Origin: Rhodovulum bhavnagarense
GTDB taxonomy: Bacteria; Pseudomonadota; Alphaproteobacteria; Rhodobacterales; Rhodobacteraceae
Direction: 5' to 3'
DNA length: 64,000 nucleotides
NCBI RefSeq assembly: GCF_004343505.1
Contig: NZ_SLXU01000005.1
Coordinates: forward strand, 62,001-126,000
Both the position numbers and the translations under genes were made by a program. The notes below the pieces were generated by a model. The model was given only the letters and a program-made list of their open reading frames with translations, had not been told where the DNA came from and searched no databases. Positions 49,975 through 59,801 of the stretch are shown here, piece after piece (the stretch's first letter is position 1; every line of letters begins with the position of its first letter).

Positions 49975-50502
49975 TCAAAGCGCTTTGAGGCCGTCGCGAT
50001 AGCGGCGCATGTTGTCGCGATAGTTGCGTGCAGACCGGCGCAATCCCTCGATAGCTGCAGCATCAAGATCGCGCACGACGCGACCCGGTGCGCCCATCAC
50101 GAGACTGCCATCGGGGATTTCCTTGCCCTCGGTGACCAGCGCCCCCGCCCCGATGAGGCAATTCTTGCCGATCTTGGCACCATTCAAGACTGTGGCCCCC
50201 ATGCCGATCAAACTGTTCTCACCGATCACGCAGCCATGCAACATGGCCTTGTGCCCGATGGTGCAGCCTGCCCCGATCACCAGCGGAAAGCCCATATCGG
50301 TATGACAGACCACGTTTTCCTGCACGTTGCTGCCCGCGCCGACCGTGATCGGTTCATTGTCGCCGCGCAGAGTGCAGCCGAACCAGACCGAGGCACCGGG
50401 CTCCAGGATCACGTTGCCGATCAGGTTGGCGTCCGGCGCGACCCAGAAATCCCCGTCCACGGGAAGTGTCGGGGCGACACCGTCAAGCAGGTAAAGCGGC
50501 AT
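49975..50502 (-). CDS. Gamma-class carbonic anhydrase family protein
   Basis: This is a left-handed beta-helix (hexapeptide repeat) protein of the YrdA/PaaY gamma-carbonic anhydrase group. The 175 residues include the repeat region from about 20 to 140 and the putative zinc histidines in [10 protein letters not shown] and [10 protein letters not shown]. Whether it is an active carbonic anhydrase or a related thioesterase-like protein is uncertain. The start is MPLYLLDG; an earlier ATG overlaps gmk. It lies 1 base after the gmk stop. Confidence 0.9.
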   Translation of the reverse strand: MPLYLLDGVAPTLPVDGDFWVAPDANLIGNVILEPGASVWFGCTLRGDNEPITVGAGSNVQENVVCHTDMGFPLVIGAGCTIGHKAMLHGCVIGENSLIGMGATVLNGAKIGKNCLIGAGALVTEGKEIPDGSLVMGAPGRVVRDLDAAAIEGLRRSARNYRDNMRRYRDGLKAL

Positions 50503-50503
50503 G

Positions 50504-51142
50504 TCATTGTCCCTCGAATTCGGCCTGAAGCGCGCGCACATGGGCCGTCAGGCCGGGCTGCTGGCTGCGCCGCAGGCGGGTTGCGGTCAGGATGGTCTTC
50601 AGCTTTTCCTCGGTCGCGTCCAGATCGTCATTGACCAGTACGAAATCGTAGCCATCCCAGTGGCTGATCTCGTCCCAGCTTTTCTGCATCCGCCTTGCGA
50701 TGGTGTCCTCGGCATCCTGCCCGCGCGAGACCAGCCGCCGGTGCAACTCGGCGATCGAGGGCGGCAGCAGAAAGATCGACAGCGTGTGCTGCCCAAGCGA
50801 GGAGTTGCGGATCTGCTGAGCACCCTGCCAATCAATGTCGAACAGCACGTCGCGTCCGGCCTCGATCGCGGCGCGCACCGGCCCCTCGGGCGAGCCGTAG
50901 AAATTGCCGAAGACATGGGCATGTTCCAGCATTGCGCCGCGGGCCACCTCGGCCTTGAAACCGGCCTCGGTCAGGAAATGATAATCCTGCCCGTCCACCT
51001 CGCCCGCGCGCGGCGCGCGCGTCGTGGCAGAAACGGAAAAGACGATGTCGTGATCCCAGTCGCGCAGACGCCGGGCCAGCGTGGATTTTCCAGCGCCCGA
51101 GGGCGAAGAGAGGATAATAAGAAGCCCCCGACGGTCGTCCAT
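50504..51142 (-). CDS. gmk: Guanylate kinase
   Basis: Guanylate kinase converts GMP to GDP with ATP. The 212-residue protein has the P-loop [10 protein letters not shown] (12-21), the GMP-binding segment [20 protein letters not shown] and the lid region [20 protein letters not shown]. The length is typical. It follows yicC by 3 bases; the yicC-gmk pair is common in alphaproteobacteria. Confidence 0.97.
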   Translation of the reverse strand: MDDRRGLLIILSSPSGAGKSTLARRLRDWDHDIVFSVSATTRAPRAGEVDGQDYHFLTEAGFKAEVARGAMLEHAHVFGNFYGSPEGPVRAAIEAGRDVLFDIDWQGAQQIRNSSLGQHTLSIFLLPPSIAELHRRLVSRGQDAEDTIARRMQKSWDEISHWDGYDFVLVNDDLDATEEKLKTILTATRLRRSQQPGLTAHVRALQAEFEGQ

Positions 51143-51145
51143 GCC

Positions 51146-52042
51146 CTACTCCACGTTCTGAACCTGTTCGCGCATCTGGTCGATGACGTGTTTGAGGTCA
51201 AGCCCGATCCGGGTAAGGGCGTTGGACTGTGCCTTGGAACACAGCGTGTTGGCCTCGCGGTTGAATTCCTGCATCAGAAAATCCAGCTTGCGGCCGACCG
51301 GCCCCTCGGCATTCAGCAACTGGCTCGCGGCTTCGACATGGGCGTGCAGCCGGTCGATTTCCTCTCGCACGTCCGACTTGACCGCGATCAGCGCCAGTTC
51401 CTGCGCCACCCGGTCGGGATCGGCGCCCTCGGAATTGTCCAGCACGCGGACGAGGTTGGCGCGCATGGCATCGGCCATCTGGTCGCGGCGGGCCTCGGCC
51501 TCGGCGGCGGCCAGTTCGGTCAGTTCGGAAATCGTGGCCAACTGGTCCGACAACGCCGCGCGCAGCGCCGCGCCCTCGCCCGCCCGCATGGCAACAAAAG
51601 CGTCAAGAAGCGGCGCCAGATCTGCCGTCAGAGCCGCAACCAGGGCCACGGTATCGGCCTCGGGCCCAGCCGCACCCGCAACCCCCGGCCGCGACAGGAT
51701 GTCAAGCGCGCTCGGCCGGGTCAATTCAAGACCCTGCTCTTTTGCCGCCTTCTCGACATGCGCGATCTGGATCAGAACCGCCTCCAGCGCGTTTTCGTCC
51801 AGTTGCACACCAGCCGCCGAGGTCCCCGCCCGCGCGATCTTTAGGCCAAGTGTCAGGTTCCCGCGCGCCACGCGCGTCTGAACCACGGCACGCGCAGCCT
51901 GTTCCAGCCCTCCGCCGATCCAGTCGGGCAGGCGCAGCCGCAGGTCCAGCCCCTTGCCGTTGACCCCGCGCAGATCCCAGGTCCAGGCAAAGCCATGTGC
52001 CTCACCGCTTTGTGCCGCGAAGGCGGTCATCGAGTTAGTCAT
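51146..52042 (-). CDS. YicC family endoribonuclease-like protein
   Basis: The 298-residue protein begins MTNSMTAFAAQSGEAHGF, the usual YicC start (M-SMTAF/Y). It has WDLRGVNGKGLDLRLRLPDW and the C-terminal domain with EFNREANTLCSKAQSNALTR ending near VQNVE. E. coli YicC acts in RNA turnover. It is the first gene of a minus-strand set with gmk, gamma-carbonic anhydrase and perhaps the PLP enzyme. Confidence 0.94.
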   Translation of the reverse strand: MTNSMTAFAAQSGEAHGFAWTWDLRGVNGKGLDLRLRLPDWIGGGLEQAARAVVQTRVARGNLTLGLKIARAGTSAAGVQLDENALEAVLIQIAHVEKAAKEQGLELTRPSALDILSRPGVAGAAGPEADTVALVAALTADLAPLLDAFVAMRAGEGAALRAALSDQLATISELTELAAAEAEARRDQMADAMRANLVRVLDNSEGADPDRVAQELALIAVKSDVREEIDRLHAHVEAASQLLNAEGPVGRKLDFLMQEFNREANTLCSKAQSNALTRIGLDLKHVIDQMREQVQNVE

Positions 52043-52190
52043 CGTGAACGTTAACCATTGGTAAATATTTCTCCCGTCCCACGCGACCGGTCATGGCATT
52101 CTGGTTCGGGCGCGGTTCGGACCCGCCTAGCACAGCGCGTTCCGGCGTCAAAGCCCGCCGGAGCACGGAGAAAAACCGGGAAAGACCATC

Positions 52191-52784
52191 ATGAAACAGC
52201 ACAGGAACCGCCCGAGGGCGGCGGTGATCTCTCTCGCGGCTGCCGATCAAAGCGGCGGCGGCGACGTGTTGACAGTCGTGGAACGTTATTGGGCCGGGCT
52301 GAAGGACCACACCACGAACAGGGGGGACAATCTGGACCCTGGCGGTTTCGTGCGGGCCCTATCGGACAGTTTCATTGCCGAACCAATGGCATCACAAGAC
52401 CTGCGTCTGCGCGTGGCCGGACAGAATATCGAGGCGCTGGCGGGCGTGGCACTGCGGGGCTTGCCGCTATCGGTTCTGTTCCAGCCCGAGGCACGGACAG
52501 AACTGGGCGGCATGGTGGCGCGGGTGCGGGCCGGGATGCCCCTGCGGATCGCGCTGAGCGCACCGCGCGGTGCGTTCCGAACCGAGCTATGCGCCGCAAT
52601 GGTATTGCTGCCGCTCGCTGGCGACGAGGGGCCAGCCAGCCGCGTACTGGGCGCGATCGCGTTCTGCGAACCGCCCGGCCGCCGGTTCTGCCGCTTTCGC
52701 ATCGTCAAGCCGGCAGAGACGAGGCGCCCGGACGGGCGGCTCGCCTTGCGGATAATCGAGGGCGGCCGATCAGCGCGCGTTTAG
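52191..52784 (+). CDS. PAS-domain protein (alphaproteobacterial PAS_5 type)
   Basis: The 197-residue protein has a basic start and one PAS-like domain at about 28-150 (VVERYWAGLKDHTTNRGDNL, then QDLRLRVAGQNIEALAGVAL and PLSVLFQPEA). This is the pattern of a small sensor-type family common in alphaproteobacteria that has no output domain. The C-terminus is Arg-rich. It may bind a small ligand or act as a partner protein. It faces the DAHP synthase gene tail to tail (8 bases between stops). Confidence 0.78.
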   Translation: MKQHRNRPRAAVISLAAADQSGGGDVLTVVERYWAGLKDHTTNRGDNLDPGGFVRALSDSFIAEPMASQDLRLRVAGQNIEALAGVALRGLPLSVLFQPEARTELGGMVARVRAGMPLRIALSAPRGAFRTELCAAMVLLPLAGDEGPASRVLGAIAFCEPPGRRFCRFRIVKPAETRRPDGRLALRIIEGGRSARV

Positions 52785-52791
52785 GCCGGCG

Positions 52792-54159
52792 TCAGGCGGT
52801 TGCCGCGACCGCATCGACATGGCGGGCCGAAAGCTCCTCGGCGACGAGGAAGGCAAGTTCCAGCGCCTGGGAGGCATTGAGACGGGGATCGCAGGCGGTG
52901 TGATAGCGCGAACTCAGATCCTCGTCGGTCACCGCGCGCACGCCGCCGGTGCATTCGGTCACATCCTTGCCGGTCATCTCGAAATGCACGCCGGCGGGGA
53001 TGGTTCCCTCGGCCTTGTGGACGGCAAAGAACTCTTGCACCTCGCGCAGCACCGATTCGAACGGGCGCGTCTTGAACCCGCTGGCCGACTTGATCGTGTT
53101 GCCATGCATCGGATCGCAGGACCAGACCACGTTCGCCCCCATCTCGCGCACCACCTTGACCAGGCGCGGCAGATGGTCCCCCACGGTCCCCGCACCGAAG
53201 CGCGCGATGAGGGTCAGGCGGCCCGGAACATTGCCGGGGTTCAAAGTTTCGATCAGGGTCTTGAGATCGTCATCGGTGATGGTCGGCCCGCATTTCAGTC
53301 CGATCGGGTTCATCACGCCGCGGCAGAATTCGACATGCGCCCCGCCGACCTGTCGGGTGCGATCACCGATCCACAGCATGTGTCCAGAGCCCGCCACCCA
53401 GTTACCCGAGGTCGAGTCGACCCGGCACAGCGCCTCTTCGTATTCCAGAAGCAGCGCCTCGTGCGATGTGAAGAAATCCACCACCGACAAGGAATTCATG
53501 GTGTCGCCATTGACCCCAGCCGCGGTCATGAAGGCCAGCGTGTCGCTGATGCGGCCCGCCATCTCTCGGTACTTCTCGGCCTCGTCGCGATCGGTGAACC
53601 CCAGCGTCCAGCTGTGCACGCGGTGGATATCGGCAAAACCGCCCTTTGAAAATGCACGTAGCAGGTTCAAAGAGGCCGCGGCCTGGGTGTAGGCCTGCAA
53701 CATGCGCTGGGGATCGGGGATGCGGGCCTCGGGCGTGAAATCGAACCCGTTGATGATGTCACCGCGATAGCTGGGCAATTCCACCCCGCCAATCACCTCC
53801 GTCGGTGCCGAGCGTGGCTTGGCGAACTGACCTGCCATGCGACCGACCTTGATCACGGGCAGTTTCGCACCGAAGGTCAGAACCACGGCCATCTGCAACA
53901 ACACCTTGAACGTGTCGCGAATGGAATCGGCGTTGAACTCGGCAAAGCTTTCGGCGCAATCCCCTCCCTGGAGCAGGAACGCCTCGCCACGCGCGGCCTG
54001 TCCAAGCTTGGCCGTCAGGTTGCGCGCCTCACCGGCAAAGACGAGCGGCGGGTACTTGGCAAGCTGGGCCTCGACACCGTTCAACGCCTCCTGGTCCGTA
54101 TAATCGGGCATCTGAACTCGGGGCTTGCTGCGCCAGTCGGATTTTCGCCACTCGTTCAT
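52792..54159 (-). CDS. aroG: Class II DAHP synthase
   Basis: It condenses phosphoenolpyruvate and erythrose 4-phosphate, the first step of aromatic amino acid synthesis. The 455-residue protein has plant/actinobacterial-type class II features: [49 protein letters not shown] and CDPMHGNT. The ATG giving MNEWRKSDW is chosen; the frame runs far upstream but overlaps the opposite gene. The gene symbol is the common label for this class in Rhodobacterales and could also be written aroF. Confidence 0.95.
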   Translation of the reverse strand: MNEWRKSDWRSKPRVQMPDYTDQEALNGVEAQLAKYPPLVFAGEARNLTAKLGQAARGEAFLLQGGDCAESFAEFNADSIRDTFKVLLQMAVVLTFGAKLPVIKVGRMAGQFAKPRSAPTEVIGGVELPSYRGDIINGFDFTPEARIPDPQRMLQAYTQAAASLNLLRAFSKGGFADIHRVHSWTLGFTDRDEAEKYREMAGRISDTLAFMTAAGVNGDTMNSLSVVDFFTSHEALLLEYEEALCRVDSTSGNWVAGSGHMLWIGDRTRQVGGAHVEFCRGVMNPIGLKCGPTITDDDLKTLIETLNPGNVPGRLTLIARFGAGTVGDHLPRLVKVVREMGANVVWSCDPMHGNTIKSASGFKTRPFESVLREVQEFFAVHKAEGTIPAGVHFEMTGKDVTECTGGVRAVTDEDLSSRYHTACDPRLNASQALELAFLVAEELSARHVDAVAATA

Positions 54160-54318
54160 CGTTTCTGCTCCAGCACAATCGGTGTTGGCGGGGTTATAAG
54201 GACTGGGTGCCGCCACTGCCACCGTGAAATCCCGAAATCGCGCGGCCGGATGGCCTGGGCACTTGATCCCGGTCACCAAACCTGTTTCGGCTTGGCCGAT
54301 AAACTCGCGGAGAAGCGC

Positions 54319-55332
54319 ATGGCAGACCGGCTGCAAGATCAGTCCGTCATCGGGGTAGCCGGAACCGGGGCCCGGCCCCAGACACTTGTTTTCGTTTTGC
54401 TCGATCGTTTCACGATGATGAGTTTCGCCGGCGCGATCGAGCCGTTCCGGATCGCCAACCGCATCGCCGAGCGCACCCTTTACCGCTGGCGCCTGGTTGG
54501 CGAGGGTGCCACGCACGCCACCTGTTCCAACGGCGTCGAACTCAGGCTGGACAGCGCGCTTGATCCGGTGGATCGCGACGATATCGTGCTGGTCTGCGGC
54601 GGGATCGCGGTTCAGGCCGCGACCACGCGCAACCTGGTCAACTGGTTGCGACGTGAGGCGCGCAAGGGCTGCACCATGGGCGGGCTTTGCACCGGGTCTC
54701 ATGCGCTGGCACGCGCAGGGCTGCTGGAAGGGCGGCGCGCCACGATCCACTGGGAAAACCAGGACGGTTTTGCCGAGGACTTTCCGGATGTGAACCTGTC
54801 GAAATCGGTCTTCGTGGTTGACGGAAACCGGATCAGCGCCGCGGGCGGCACCGCATCGATAGACCTGGCGCTGAACCTTATCGCACAGGCGCATGGGGCG
54901 GACTTGGCAAATGCGGTGGCCGACCAGATGATCTATTCATCGATCCGCACCGACCAGGATACGCAGCGACTGTCCATCCCGACCCGAATCGGGGTGCGCC
55001 ATCCCAAGCTGAGCCAGGTCATCAAGGTAATGGAGCACAACCTGGAGGAACCGATCAGCCCCTCCGTCCTGGCGCGGGACGTGGGACTTTCGACGCGGCA
55101 GCTGGAACGCCTGTTCCGCCGCTATCTCAACCGAAGCCCCAAGCGCTATTACATGGAACTGCGCCTGCAAAAGGCGCGCAACCTGCTCATGCAGACCGAC
55201 ATGAGCGTGATCAACGTGGCCTTGGCCTGCGGATTTGCCTCGCCCAGCCATTTCTCGAAATGCTACCGGGCGCATTACAATACCACCCCCTACCGCGAGC
55301 GCGGCAGCCAGGGCGCGCGCGCCAAAAACTGA
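54319..55332 (+). CDS. GlxA-type AraC family transcriptional regulator
   Basis: The 337-residue regulator has an N-terminal DJ-1/PfpI-like domain (about 15-195, with [20 protein letters not shown] around the nucleophile-elbow Cys) and a C-terminal AraC helix-turn-helix pair ([40 protein letters not shown]). Such proteins control quaternary-amine, arginine or similar catabolism in other bacteria; the target here is not known. The start [10 protein letters not shown] follows GGAG; earlier codons are not family-like. It is divergent from the DAHP synthase gene. Confidence 0.92.
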   Translation: MADRLQDQSVIGVAGTGARPQTLVFVLLDRFTMMSFAGAIEPFRIANRIAERTLYRWRLVGEGATHATCSNGVELRLDSALDPVDRDDIVLVCGGIAVQAATTRNLVNWLRREARKGCTMGGLCTGSHALARAGLLEGRRATIHWENQDGFAEDFPDVNLSKSVFVVDGNRISAAGGTASIDLALNLIAQAHGADLANAVADQMIYSSIRTDQDTQRLSIPTRIGVRHPKLSQVIKVMEHNLEEPISPSVLARDVGLSTRQLERLFRRYLNRSPKRYYMELRLQKARNLLMQTDMSVINVALACGFASPSHFSKCYRAHYNTTPYRERGSQGARAKN

Positions 55333-55477
55333 TCAGGCGGGGGCCGGCATCCCGGCGGAGAACCGCCCCGCCGCCACAGCGCGCGCGCCCCGTCCTGCCG
55401 ATGCGTGCGCCCTTTTCTTTTGCCATTGCCGCGCATAATCTTCGGCCCGGAAAACAATCCAACACGGGAGTTAGAGA

Positions 55478-56662
55478 ATGAAAAAGCTTCTGATGGCAAG
55501 TGCCGCGCTGAGCCTCGTTGCCGGCGCCGCCGCGGCCGAAGAGGTCAAGATCGGGGTCGTCGCGGCCTTTACCGGCCCTCTTGAATCACTCGCACCGCCG
55601 ATTGCCGACGGCCATGAACTGGCCCTCAAGGAAGCCAGCGACTCGGGCCTGTTCCTGGGCGGGAGCACGATCACGACCATTCGCGGCGATTCCACCTGCG
55701 TGGATGCCGCCGCCGCTACGGCAGTGGTCGAGCGCCTTGTCACCTCGGATCGTGTCTCGGGCGTGCTGGGCCCGATGTGCTCGGGCGCCACGGGTGCCGT
55801 CGTGACCAATGTCGCCGTGCCCAACGGCGTGGTGGCGATCTCTGCCTCGGCGACCTCGCCCGCGCTGTCGGACATCGCGGATAATGGACTGTTCTTCCGC
55901 ACCGCGCCCTCGGACGCCCGCCAGGGCGACGTGATGGCCGACATCATCCTTGAAAAAGGCATCCAGAGCGTCGCGGTCACCTATACCAACAACGATTACG
56001 GCAAGGGCCTGAGCGATGCCTTCGTCTCGGCCTACTCGGCCAAGGGGGGCAAGGTCACGCTGACCGCCGCGCATGAGGACGGCAAGGCCGACTATTCTGC
56101 CGAAGTCGGTGCGCTGGCCTCTGCGGGGGGCGATGCGCTGGTCGTTGTGGGCTATGTCGACCAGGGCGGTGCAGGCGTGATCCAGGCCTCGCTGGATACC
56201 GGCGCCTTTGACACGTTCGTATTCCCTGACGGCATGGTCAGCGACACCCTGACGGAGCGGTTCGGCAGCGATATCGACGGATCGTTCGGGCAAAACCCCG
56301 CCTCGGCCGGCGAGGGCCGCGAAATATTCACCGCCATGGCCGAAGCAGCCGGTTTCGACGGCACCTCGGCCTTTTCGGCCGAGGCCTATGACGCTGGCGC
56401 ACTGATGGTCCTGGCGATGCAGGCGGCCGGCTCGTCCGATCCGCAGGTCTACAAGACCAAGATGATGGAGGTGGCGAACGCCCCCGGCGAGCCCATCCTG
56501 CCCGGTGAACTGGCCAAAGCGCTGGAAATCCTCGCCGCGGGTGGCGATGTGGATTACGTAGGCGCCTCTTCGATTGAACTGATTGGCCCCGGCGAAAGCG
56601 CCGGTTCTTACCGCGAAGTCGCCTTTGAAGGCGGCGAAATGAAGGTCGTCGGCTACCGCTGA
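55478..56662 (+). CDS. ABC transporter substrate-binding protein (LivK/branched-chain type)
   Basis: This periplasmic binding protein belongs to a HAAT-type importer. The 394 residues begin with a signal peptide (MKKLLMASAALSLVAGAAAA). A type I periplasmic-binding fold follows, with EVKIGVVAAFTGPLESLAPP at the mature start and VAVTYTNNDYGKGLSDAFVS at the lobe crossing. The ligand may be a branched-chain amino acid, amide or urea-like compound. It heads an operon with two ATPases and two permeases and is followed by a terminator that may raise its level over the membrane parts. Confidence 0.93.
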   Translation: MKKLLMASAALSLVAGAAAAEEVKIGVVAAFTGPLESLAPPIADGHELALKEASDSGLFLGGSTITTIRGDSTCVDAAAATAVVERLVTSDRVSGVLGPMCSGATGAVVTNVAVPNGVVAISASATSPALSDIADNGLFFRTAPSDARQGDVMADIILEKGIQSVAVTYTNNDYGKGLSDAFVSAYSAKGGKVTLTAAHEDGKADYSAEVGALASAGGDALVVVGYVDQGGAGVIQASLDTGAFDTFVFPDGMVSDTLTERFGSDIDGSFGQNPASAGEGREIFTAMAEAAGFDGTSAFSAEAYDAGALMVLAMQAAGSSDPQVYKTKMMEVANAPGEPILPGELAKALEILAAGGDVDYVGASSIELIGPGESAGSYREVAFEGGEMKVVGYR

Positions 56663-56693
56663 GGCCCTCGGCGCGGCCGATGTGAAAAAAATG

Positions 56694-56718
56694 ACGGCCC
56701 GGGGCTTTTCCGGGCCGT
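56694..56718 (+). terminator. Terminator/attenuator after the binding-protein gene
   Basis: ACGGCCCGG pairs with CCGGGCCGT (9-base stem, 7-base loop) and is followed by TCGTTT. The transporter genes continue downstream, so this probably works as a partial stop. Confidence 0.75.
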
Positions 56719-56762
56719 TCGTTTAAGCTAAGCACGCCCGCCATGACGCAGGGGGCAGACGC

Positions 56763-57548
56763 GTGATCAGGGTAGACAGCCTTCACAAGCATTTCGGCGG
56801 CTTTCGCGCGGTCGACGGGGCCTCGATCGAGATCGAGACCGGGTCGATCACCGGGCTCATCGGTCCGAACGGCGCGGGAAAATCGACACTGTTCAACGTG
56901 ATCGCGGGCGTCCTGCCGCCGACCAGCGGTACGGTCACCATGGATGGCGAGGACATCACCGGCCTGCCGCCGCATGAATTGTTCCACAAGGGGTTGCTCA
57001 GGACGTTCCAGATCGCCCACGAATTCTCGTCTATGACAGTGCGCGAGAATCTGATGATGGTACCCGCGCGCCAGACCGGCGAAAGGTTGTGGAATGCCTG
57101 GTTCAAGCGCGGGCGCGTGGCCGAGGAGGAACGCGCGCTGGCGCAGAAGGCCGACGAGGTTCTGGACTTTCTGACCATCGACCACCTGGCCGAGGAGAAG
57201 GCCGGCAACCTTTCGGGCGGGCAGAAAAAGCTGTTGGAGCTTGGCCGTACCATGATGGTCGATGCCAAGATCGTCTTTCTCGACGAGGTAGGTGCGGGCG
57301 TCAACCGTACGTTGCTGAACACCATAGGCGACGCGATCGTGCGGCTCAACCGCGAGCGTGGCTATACATTTTGCCTGATCGAGCATGACATGGATTTCAT
57401 CGCGCGGCTATGTGATCCGGTCATCGTGATGGCCGAGGGCAAGGTGCTTGCCCAGGGGCCTGCCGATCACATCATGGAAAACGAGGCCGTAATCGAGGCC
57501 TACCTGGGCACCGGGCTGAAAAACAAGATCAAGGACGGCACCCAATGA
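56763..57548 (+). CDS. ABC transporter ATP-binding protein (LivG-like)
   Basis: The 261-residue ATPase has Walker A GPNGAGKST, signature LSGGQKKLLELGR, Walker B KIVFLDEVGAG and the H-loop region. The long insert after the Q-loop is typical of LivG. The GTG start has AGGGGG about 9 bases before it. It would energise import of the ligand bound by the protein at 55478. Confidence 0.92.
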   Translation: MIRVDSLHKHFGGFRAVDGASIEIETGSITGLIGPNGAGKSTLFNVIAGVLPPTSGTVTMDGEDITGLPPHELFHKGLLRTFQIAHEFSSMTVRENLMMVPARQTGERLWNAWFKRGRVAEEERALAQKADEVLDFLTIDHLAEEKAGNLSGGQKKLLELGRTMMVDAKIVFLDEVGAGVNRTLLNTIGDAIVRLNRERGYTFCLIEHDMDFIARLCDPVIVMAEGKVLAQGPADHIMENEAVIEAYLGTGLKNKIKDGTQ

Positions 57549-57591
57549 GGGCGAATGAATTGGCGACGCTCTTTCCGAGAAACGCCCGGTC

Positions 57592-57651
57592 CGGTTTTTC
57601 TACGAAAAACCGCGCCTTCGGCGGGGGTATTTCGACCAAGAAGAAGCAGGA
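57592..57651 (+). repeat. Hairpin and possible interspersed repeat between the two ATPase genes
   Basis: A perfect hairpin (CGGTTTTTC, 3-base loop, GAAAAACCG, 57592-57612) is followed by CTTCGGCGGGGGTATTTCGA and AAGAAGAAG. I recall similar CGGCGGGGGTATTT...AAGAAGAAG strings between genes of many Rhodobacteraceae genomes, so this may be a scattered family element. This is from memory. Confidence 0.45.
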
Positions 57652-57662
57652 GATGCGCTGGC

Positions 57663-58373
57663 ATGGCTGAGCCCTTCCTGATCGGGGACGGGATGACCGG
57701 GGGCTATGGTGCCGCCGATATCCTGCATGGTTGTAGCGTTGCCGTGGAACGGGGCGAGATCGCGGTGATCGTGGGCCCCAACGGGGCGGGCAAGTCTACA
57801 GCGATGAAGGCCGTATTCGGCATGCTGAACCTGCGTGGCGGCGCGGTTCGGCTGAATGGCGAGAATATTACCGCGCTGAGCCCGCAGGCACGTGTGGCCA
57901 AGGGGATGGCATTCGTGCCGCAAACCAACAACATCTTCACCTCTATGACGGTAGAGGAGAACCTGGAGATGGGGGCATTCTTGCGCCGCGACGATATCGC
58001 GGGCACGATCGAGGAGGTCTATCGTCTGTTCCCCATCCTGCGCGAGAAGCGCCGACAGGCGGCGGGCGAACTGTCGGGCGGCCAGCGCCAGCAGGTTGCC
58101 GTGGGCCGCGCGCTGATGACGCGTCCAAGCGTTCTGATGCTGGACGAGCCGACCGCAGGCGTCAGCCCGATCGTGATGGACGAGTTGTTCGACCGGATCA
58201 TCGAGGTCGCGCGCACCGGGATCTCGATCCTCATGGTGGAACAGAACGCCCGGCAGGCGCTGGAAATCGCCGACAAGGGCTATGTCCTGGTGCAGGGGCG
58301 AAATGCCTACACCGATACCGGCAGGGCGCTGCTGGCCGATGCGGAGGTGCGTCGCACCTTCCTGGGGGGATGA
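57663..58373 (+). CDS. ABC transporter ATP-binding protein (LivF-like)
   Basis: The 236-residue ATPase has Walker A GPNGAGKSTAMKA, signature LSGGQRQQVAVGRAL and Walker B VLMLDEPTAGVSP, the LivF type. The ATG giving MAEPFLIGDG is chosen; an earlier in-frame ATG falls in the hairpin/repeat region. It pairs with the LivG-like ATPase. Confidence 0.92.
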   Translation: MAEPFLIGDGMTGGYGAADILHGCSVAVERGEIAVIVGPNGAGKSTAMKAVFGMLNLRGGAVRLNGENITALSPQARVAKGMAFVPQTNNIFTSMTVEENLEMGAFLRRDDIAGTIEEVYRLFPILREKRRQAAGELSGGQRQQVAVGRALMTRPSVLMLDEPTAGVSPIVMDELFDRIIEVARTGISILMVEQNARQALEIADKGYVLVQGRNAYTDTGRALLADAEVRRTFLGG

Positions 58374-58374
58374 T

Positions 58375-58791
58375 ATGCGCGTGGTATTGATGCTCTCGGT
58401 CTTGTGTGCCGGACCTGCCCAGGCAATGGAGCTGGATTGCGTGGCAAGGCTGGCTTGCGTAAGCAACCTGGAGGTCGGTGAGACCGAGTGCCAGAAGACG
58501 TCGATCGCCCATGGCCTGACAGTCGGGCGCGACACCGGTGACAAGGTCATCGTGAGTACGCCGGAGGGCGCGCAGTTTTACGAATTCCGCCGCCTGCCCG
58601 AGCGCGAAGGCCTGCGCGTGCAGGCCACTGGCGGCGGGCTTGAGGACGGTCAGGGTGCCGGAGCGCTGACAGTTTTCGACAGTCTCGATTTCATCGTGAC
58701 GCGGCATAGCCAGGTAAGGCTGGACCCGGCTGACGACGCGGTGCGCACCATCGCCATCTCGATCCATGGCACCTGCGAGGAGACCCCCTGA
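58375..58791 (+). CDS. Small secreted protein inside the Liv-type operon, unknown
   Basis: The 138-residue product has a short signal peptide (MRVVLMLSVLCAGPAQA) and a mature domain with four Cys (LDCVARLACV, TECQKT and HGTCEETP), which may form two disulphides. It begins 1 base after the LivF-like stop and overlaps the LivH-like start by one base, so it is clearly part of the operon. No family recognised. It may be a periplasmic accessory to the importer. Confidence 0.75.
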   Translation: MRVVLMLSVLCAGPAQAMELDCVARLACVSNLEVGETECQKTSIAHGLTVGRDTGDKVIVSTPEGAQFYEFRRLPEREGLRVQATGGGLEDGQGAGALTVFDSLDFIVTRHSQVRLDPADDAVRTIAISIHGTCEETP

Positions 58792-59801
58792 TGGAGCTGC
58801 TCAACGCTCTTGTGACACTCGCCAATTTCGTTCTGATCCCGGCCACGGCCTATGGCGCACAGCTCGCGCTCGGGGCGCTGGGCGTCACGCTGATCTATGG
58901 CATCCTGCGGTTTTCCAACTTCGCCCATGGCGACACGATGGCCTTTGGAACGATGGTGACCGTGCTGGGCACATGGTGGTTGCAGGCGCGCGGCATCGGG
59001 CTGGGCCCGTTGCCGACCGCGCTGTTGGCGCTGCCCCTCGGAATTGCGCTGACTGCCCTGTTGCTTTTGGGCACGGATCGGCTTGTCTACCGCTTCTACC
59101 GCGAACAGAGGGTCAAGCCGGTGATCCTGGTGATCGTGTCGATGGGGGTCATGTTCATTCTCAACGGCCTTGTCCGGTTCATCATCGGACCGGATGACCA
59201 GAGATTTGCCGATGGTGAGCGCTTCATCATCAGCGCGCGCGAGTTCAAGGCGATGACCGGGCTCGACGAGGGGCTTGCGATCCGTACCACGCAAGGATTG
59301 ACGATCGTGACGGCGGTGATCGTGGTCGGGCTTTTATTCTGGTTCCTGTCACATACGCGCACCGGGAAATCCATGCGCGCCTTTTCCGACAACGAGGACC
59401 TCGCGCTGCTCTCGGGCATCAATCCAGAGAGGGTCGTCGCCATCACCTGGATCATCGTGGCCGCGCTTGCCACGATTGCGGGCGTTCTTTACGGGCTGGA
59501 CAAGTCGTTCAAACCGTTCACGTATTTCCAACTTCTCTTGCCGATTTTTGCCGCTGCGATCGTGGGGGGCCTGGGCAATCCGCTGGGGGCGATCGCGGGC
59601 GGTTTCATCGTGGCCTATTCCGAGGTCACGATCACCTATGCCTGGAAGAAGGTTCTTGGCTATCTCGCGCCAGAAGGGCTTGCCCCCGACGGTCTGGTGC
59701 AACTGTTGTCGACCGATTACAAGTTCGCGGTCAGCTTCGTGATCCTTGTGATCGTGCTTCTGTTCCGCCCGACAGGCCTTTTCCGGGGGAAAGCGGTATG
59801 A
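58791..59801 (+). CDS. Branched-chain-type ABC permease (LivH-like)
   Basis: The 336-residue membrane permease has about eight hydrophobic segments and the LivH pattern LALGALGVTLIYGILRFSNF near the N-terminus, with GLGNPLGAIAGGFIVAYSEV later. It overlaps the next permease by 4 bases. Confidence 0.94.
   Translation: MELLNALVTLANFVLIPATAYGAQLALGALGVTLIYGILRFSNFAHGDTMAFGTMVTVLGTWWLQARGIGLGPLPTALLALPLGIALTALLLLGTDRLVYRFYREQRVKPVILVIVSMGVMFILNGLVRFIIGPDDQRFADGERFIISAREFKAMTGLDEGLAIRTTQGLTIVTAVIVVGLLFWFLSHTRTGKSMRAFSDNEDLALLSGINPERVVAITWIIVAALATIAGVLYGLDKSFKPFTYFQLLLPIFAAAIVGGLGNPLGAIAGGFIVAYSEVTITYAWKKVLGYLAPEGLAPDGLVQLLSTDYKFAVSFVILVIVLLFRPTGLFRGKAV

Noticed and set aside
56743-56766. Seven-codon ORF before the LivG-like GTG start
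   Set aside because: It has no clear ribosome-binding site of its own and lies just after a terminator; I see no evidence that it is translated.
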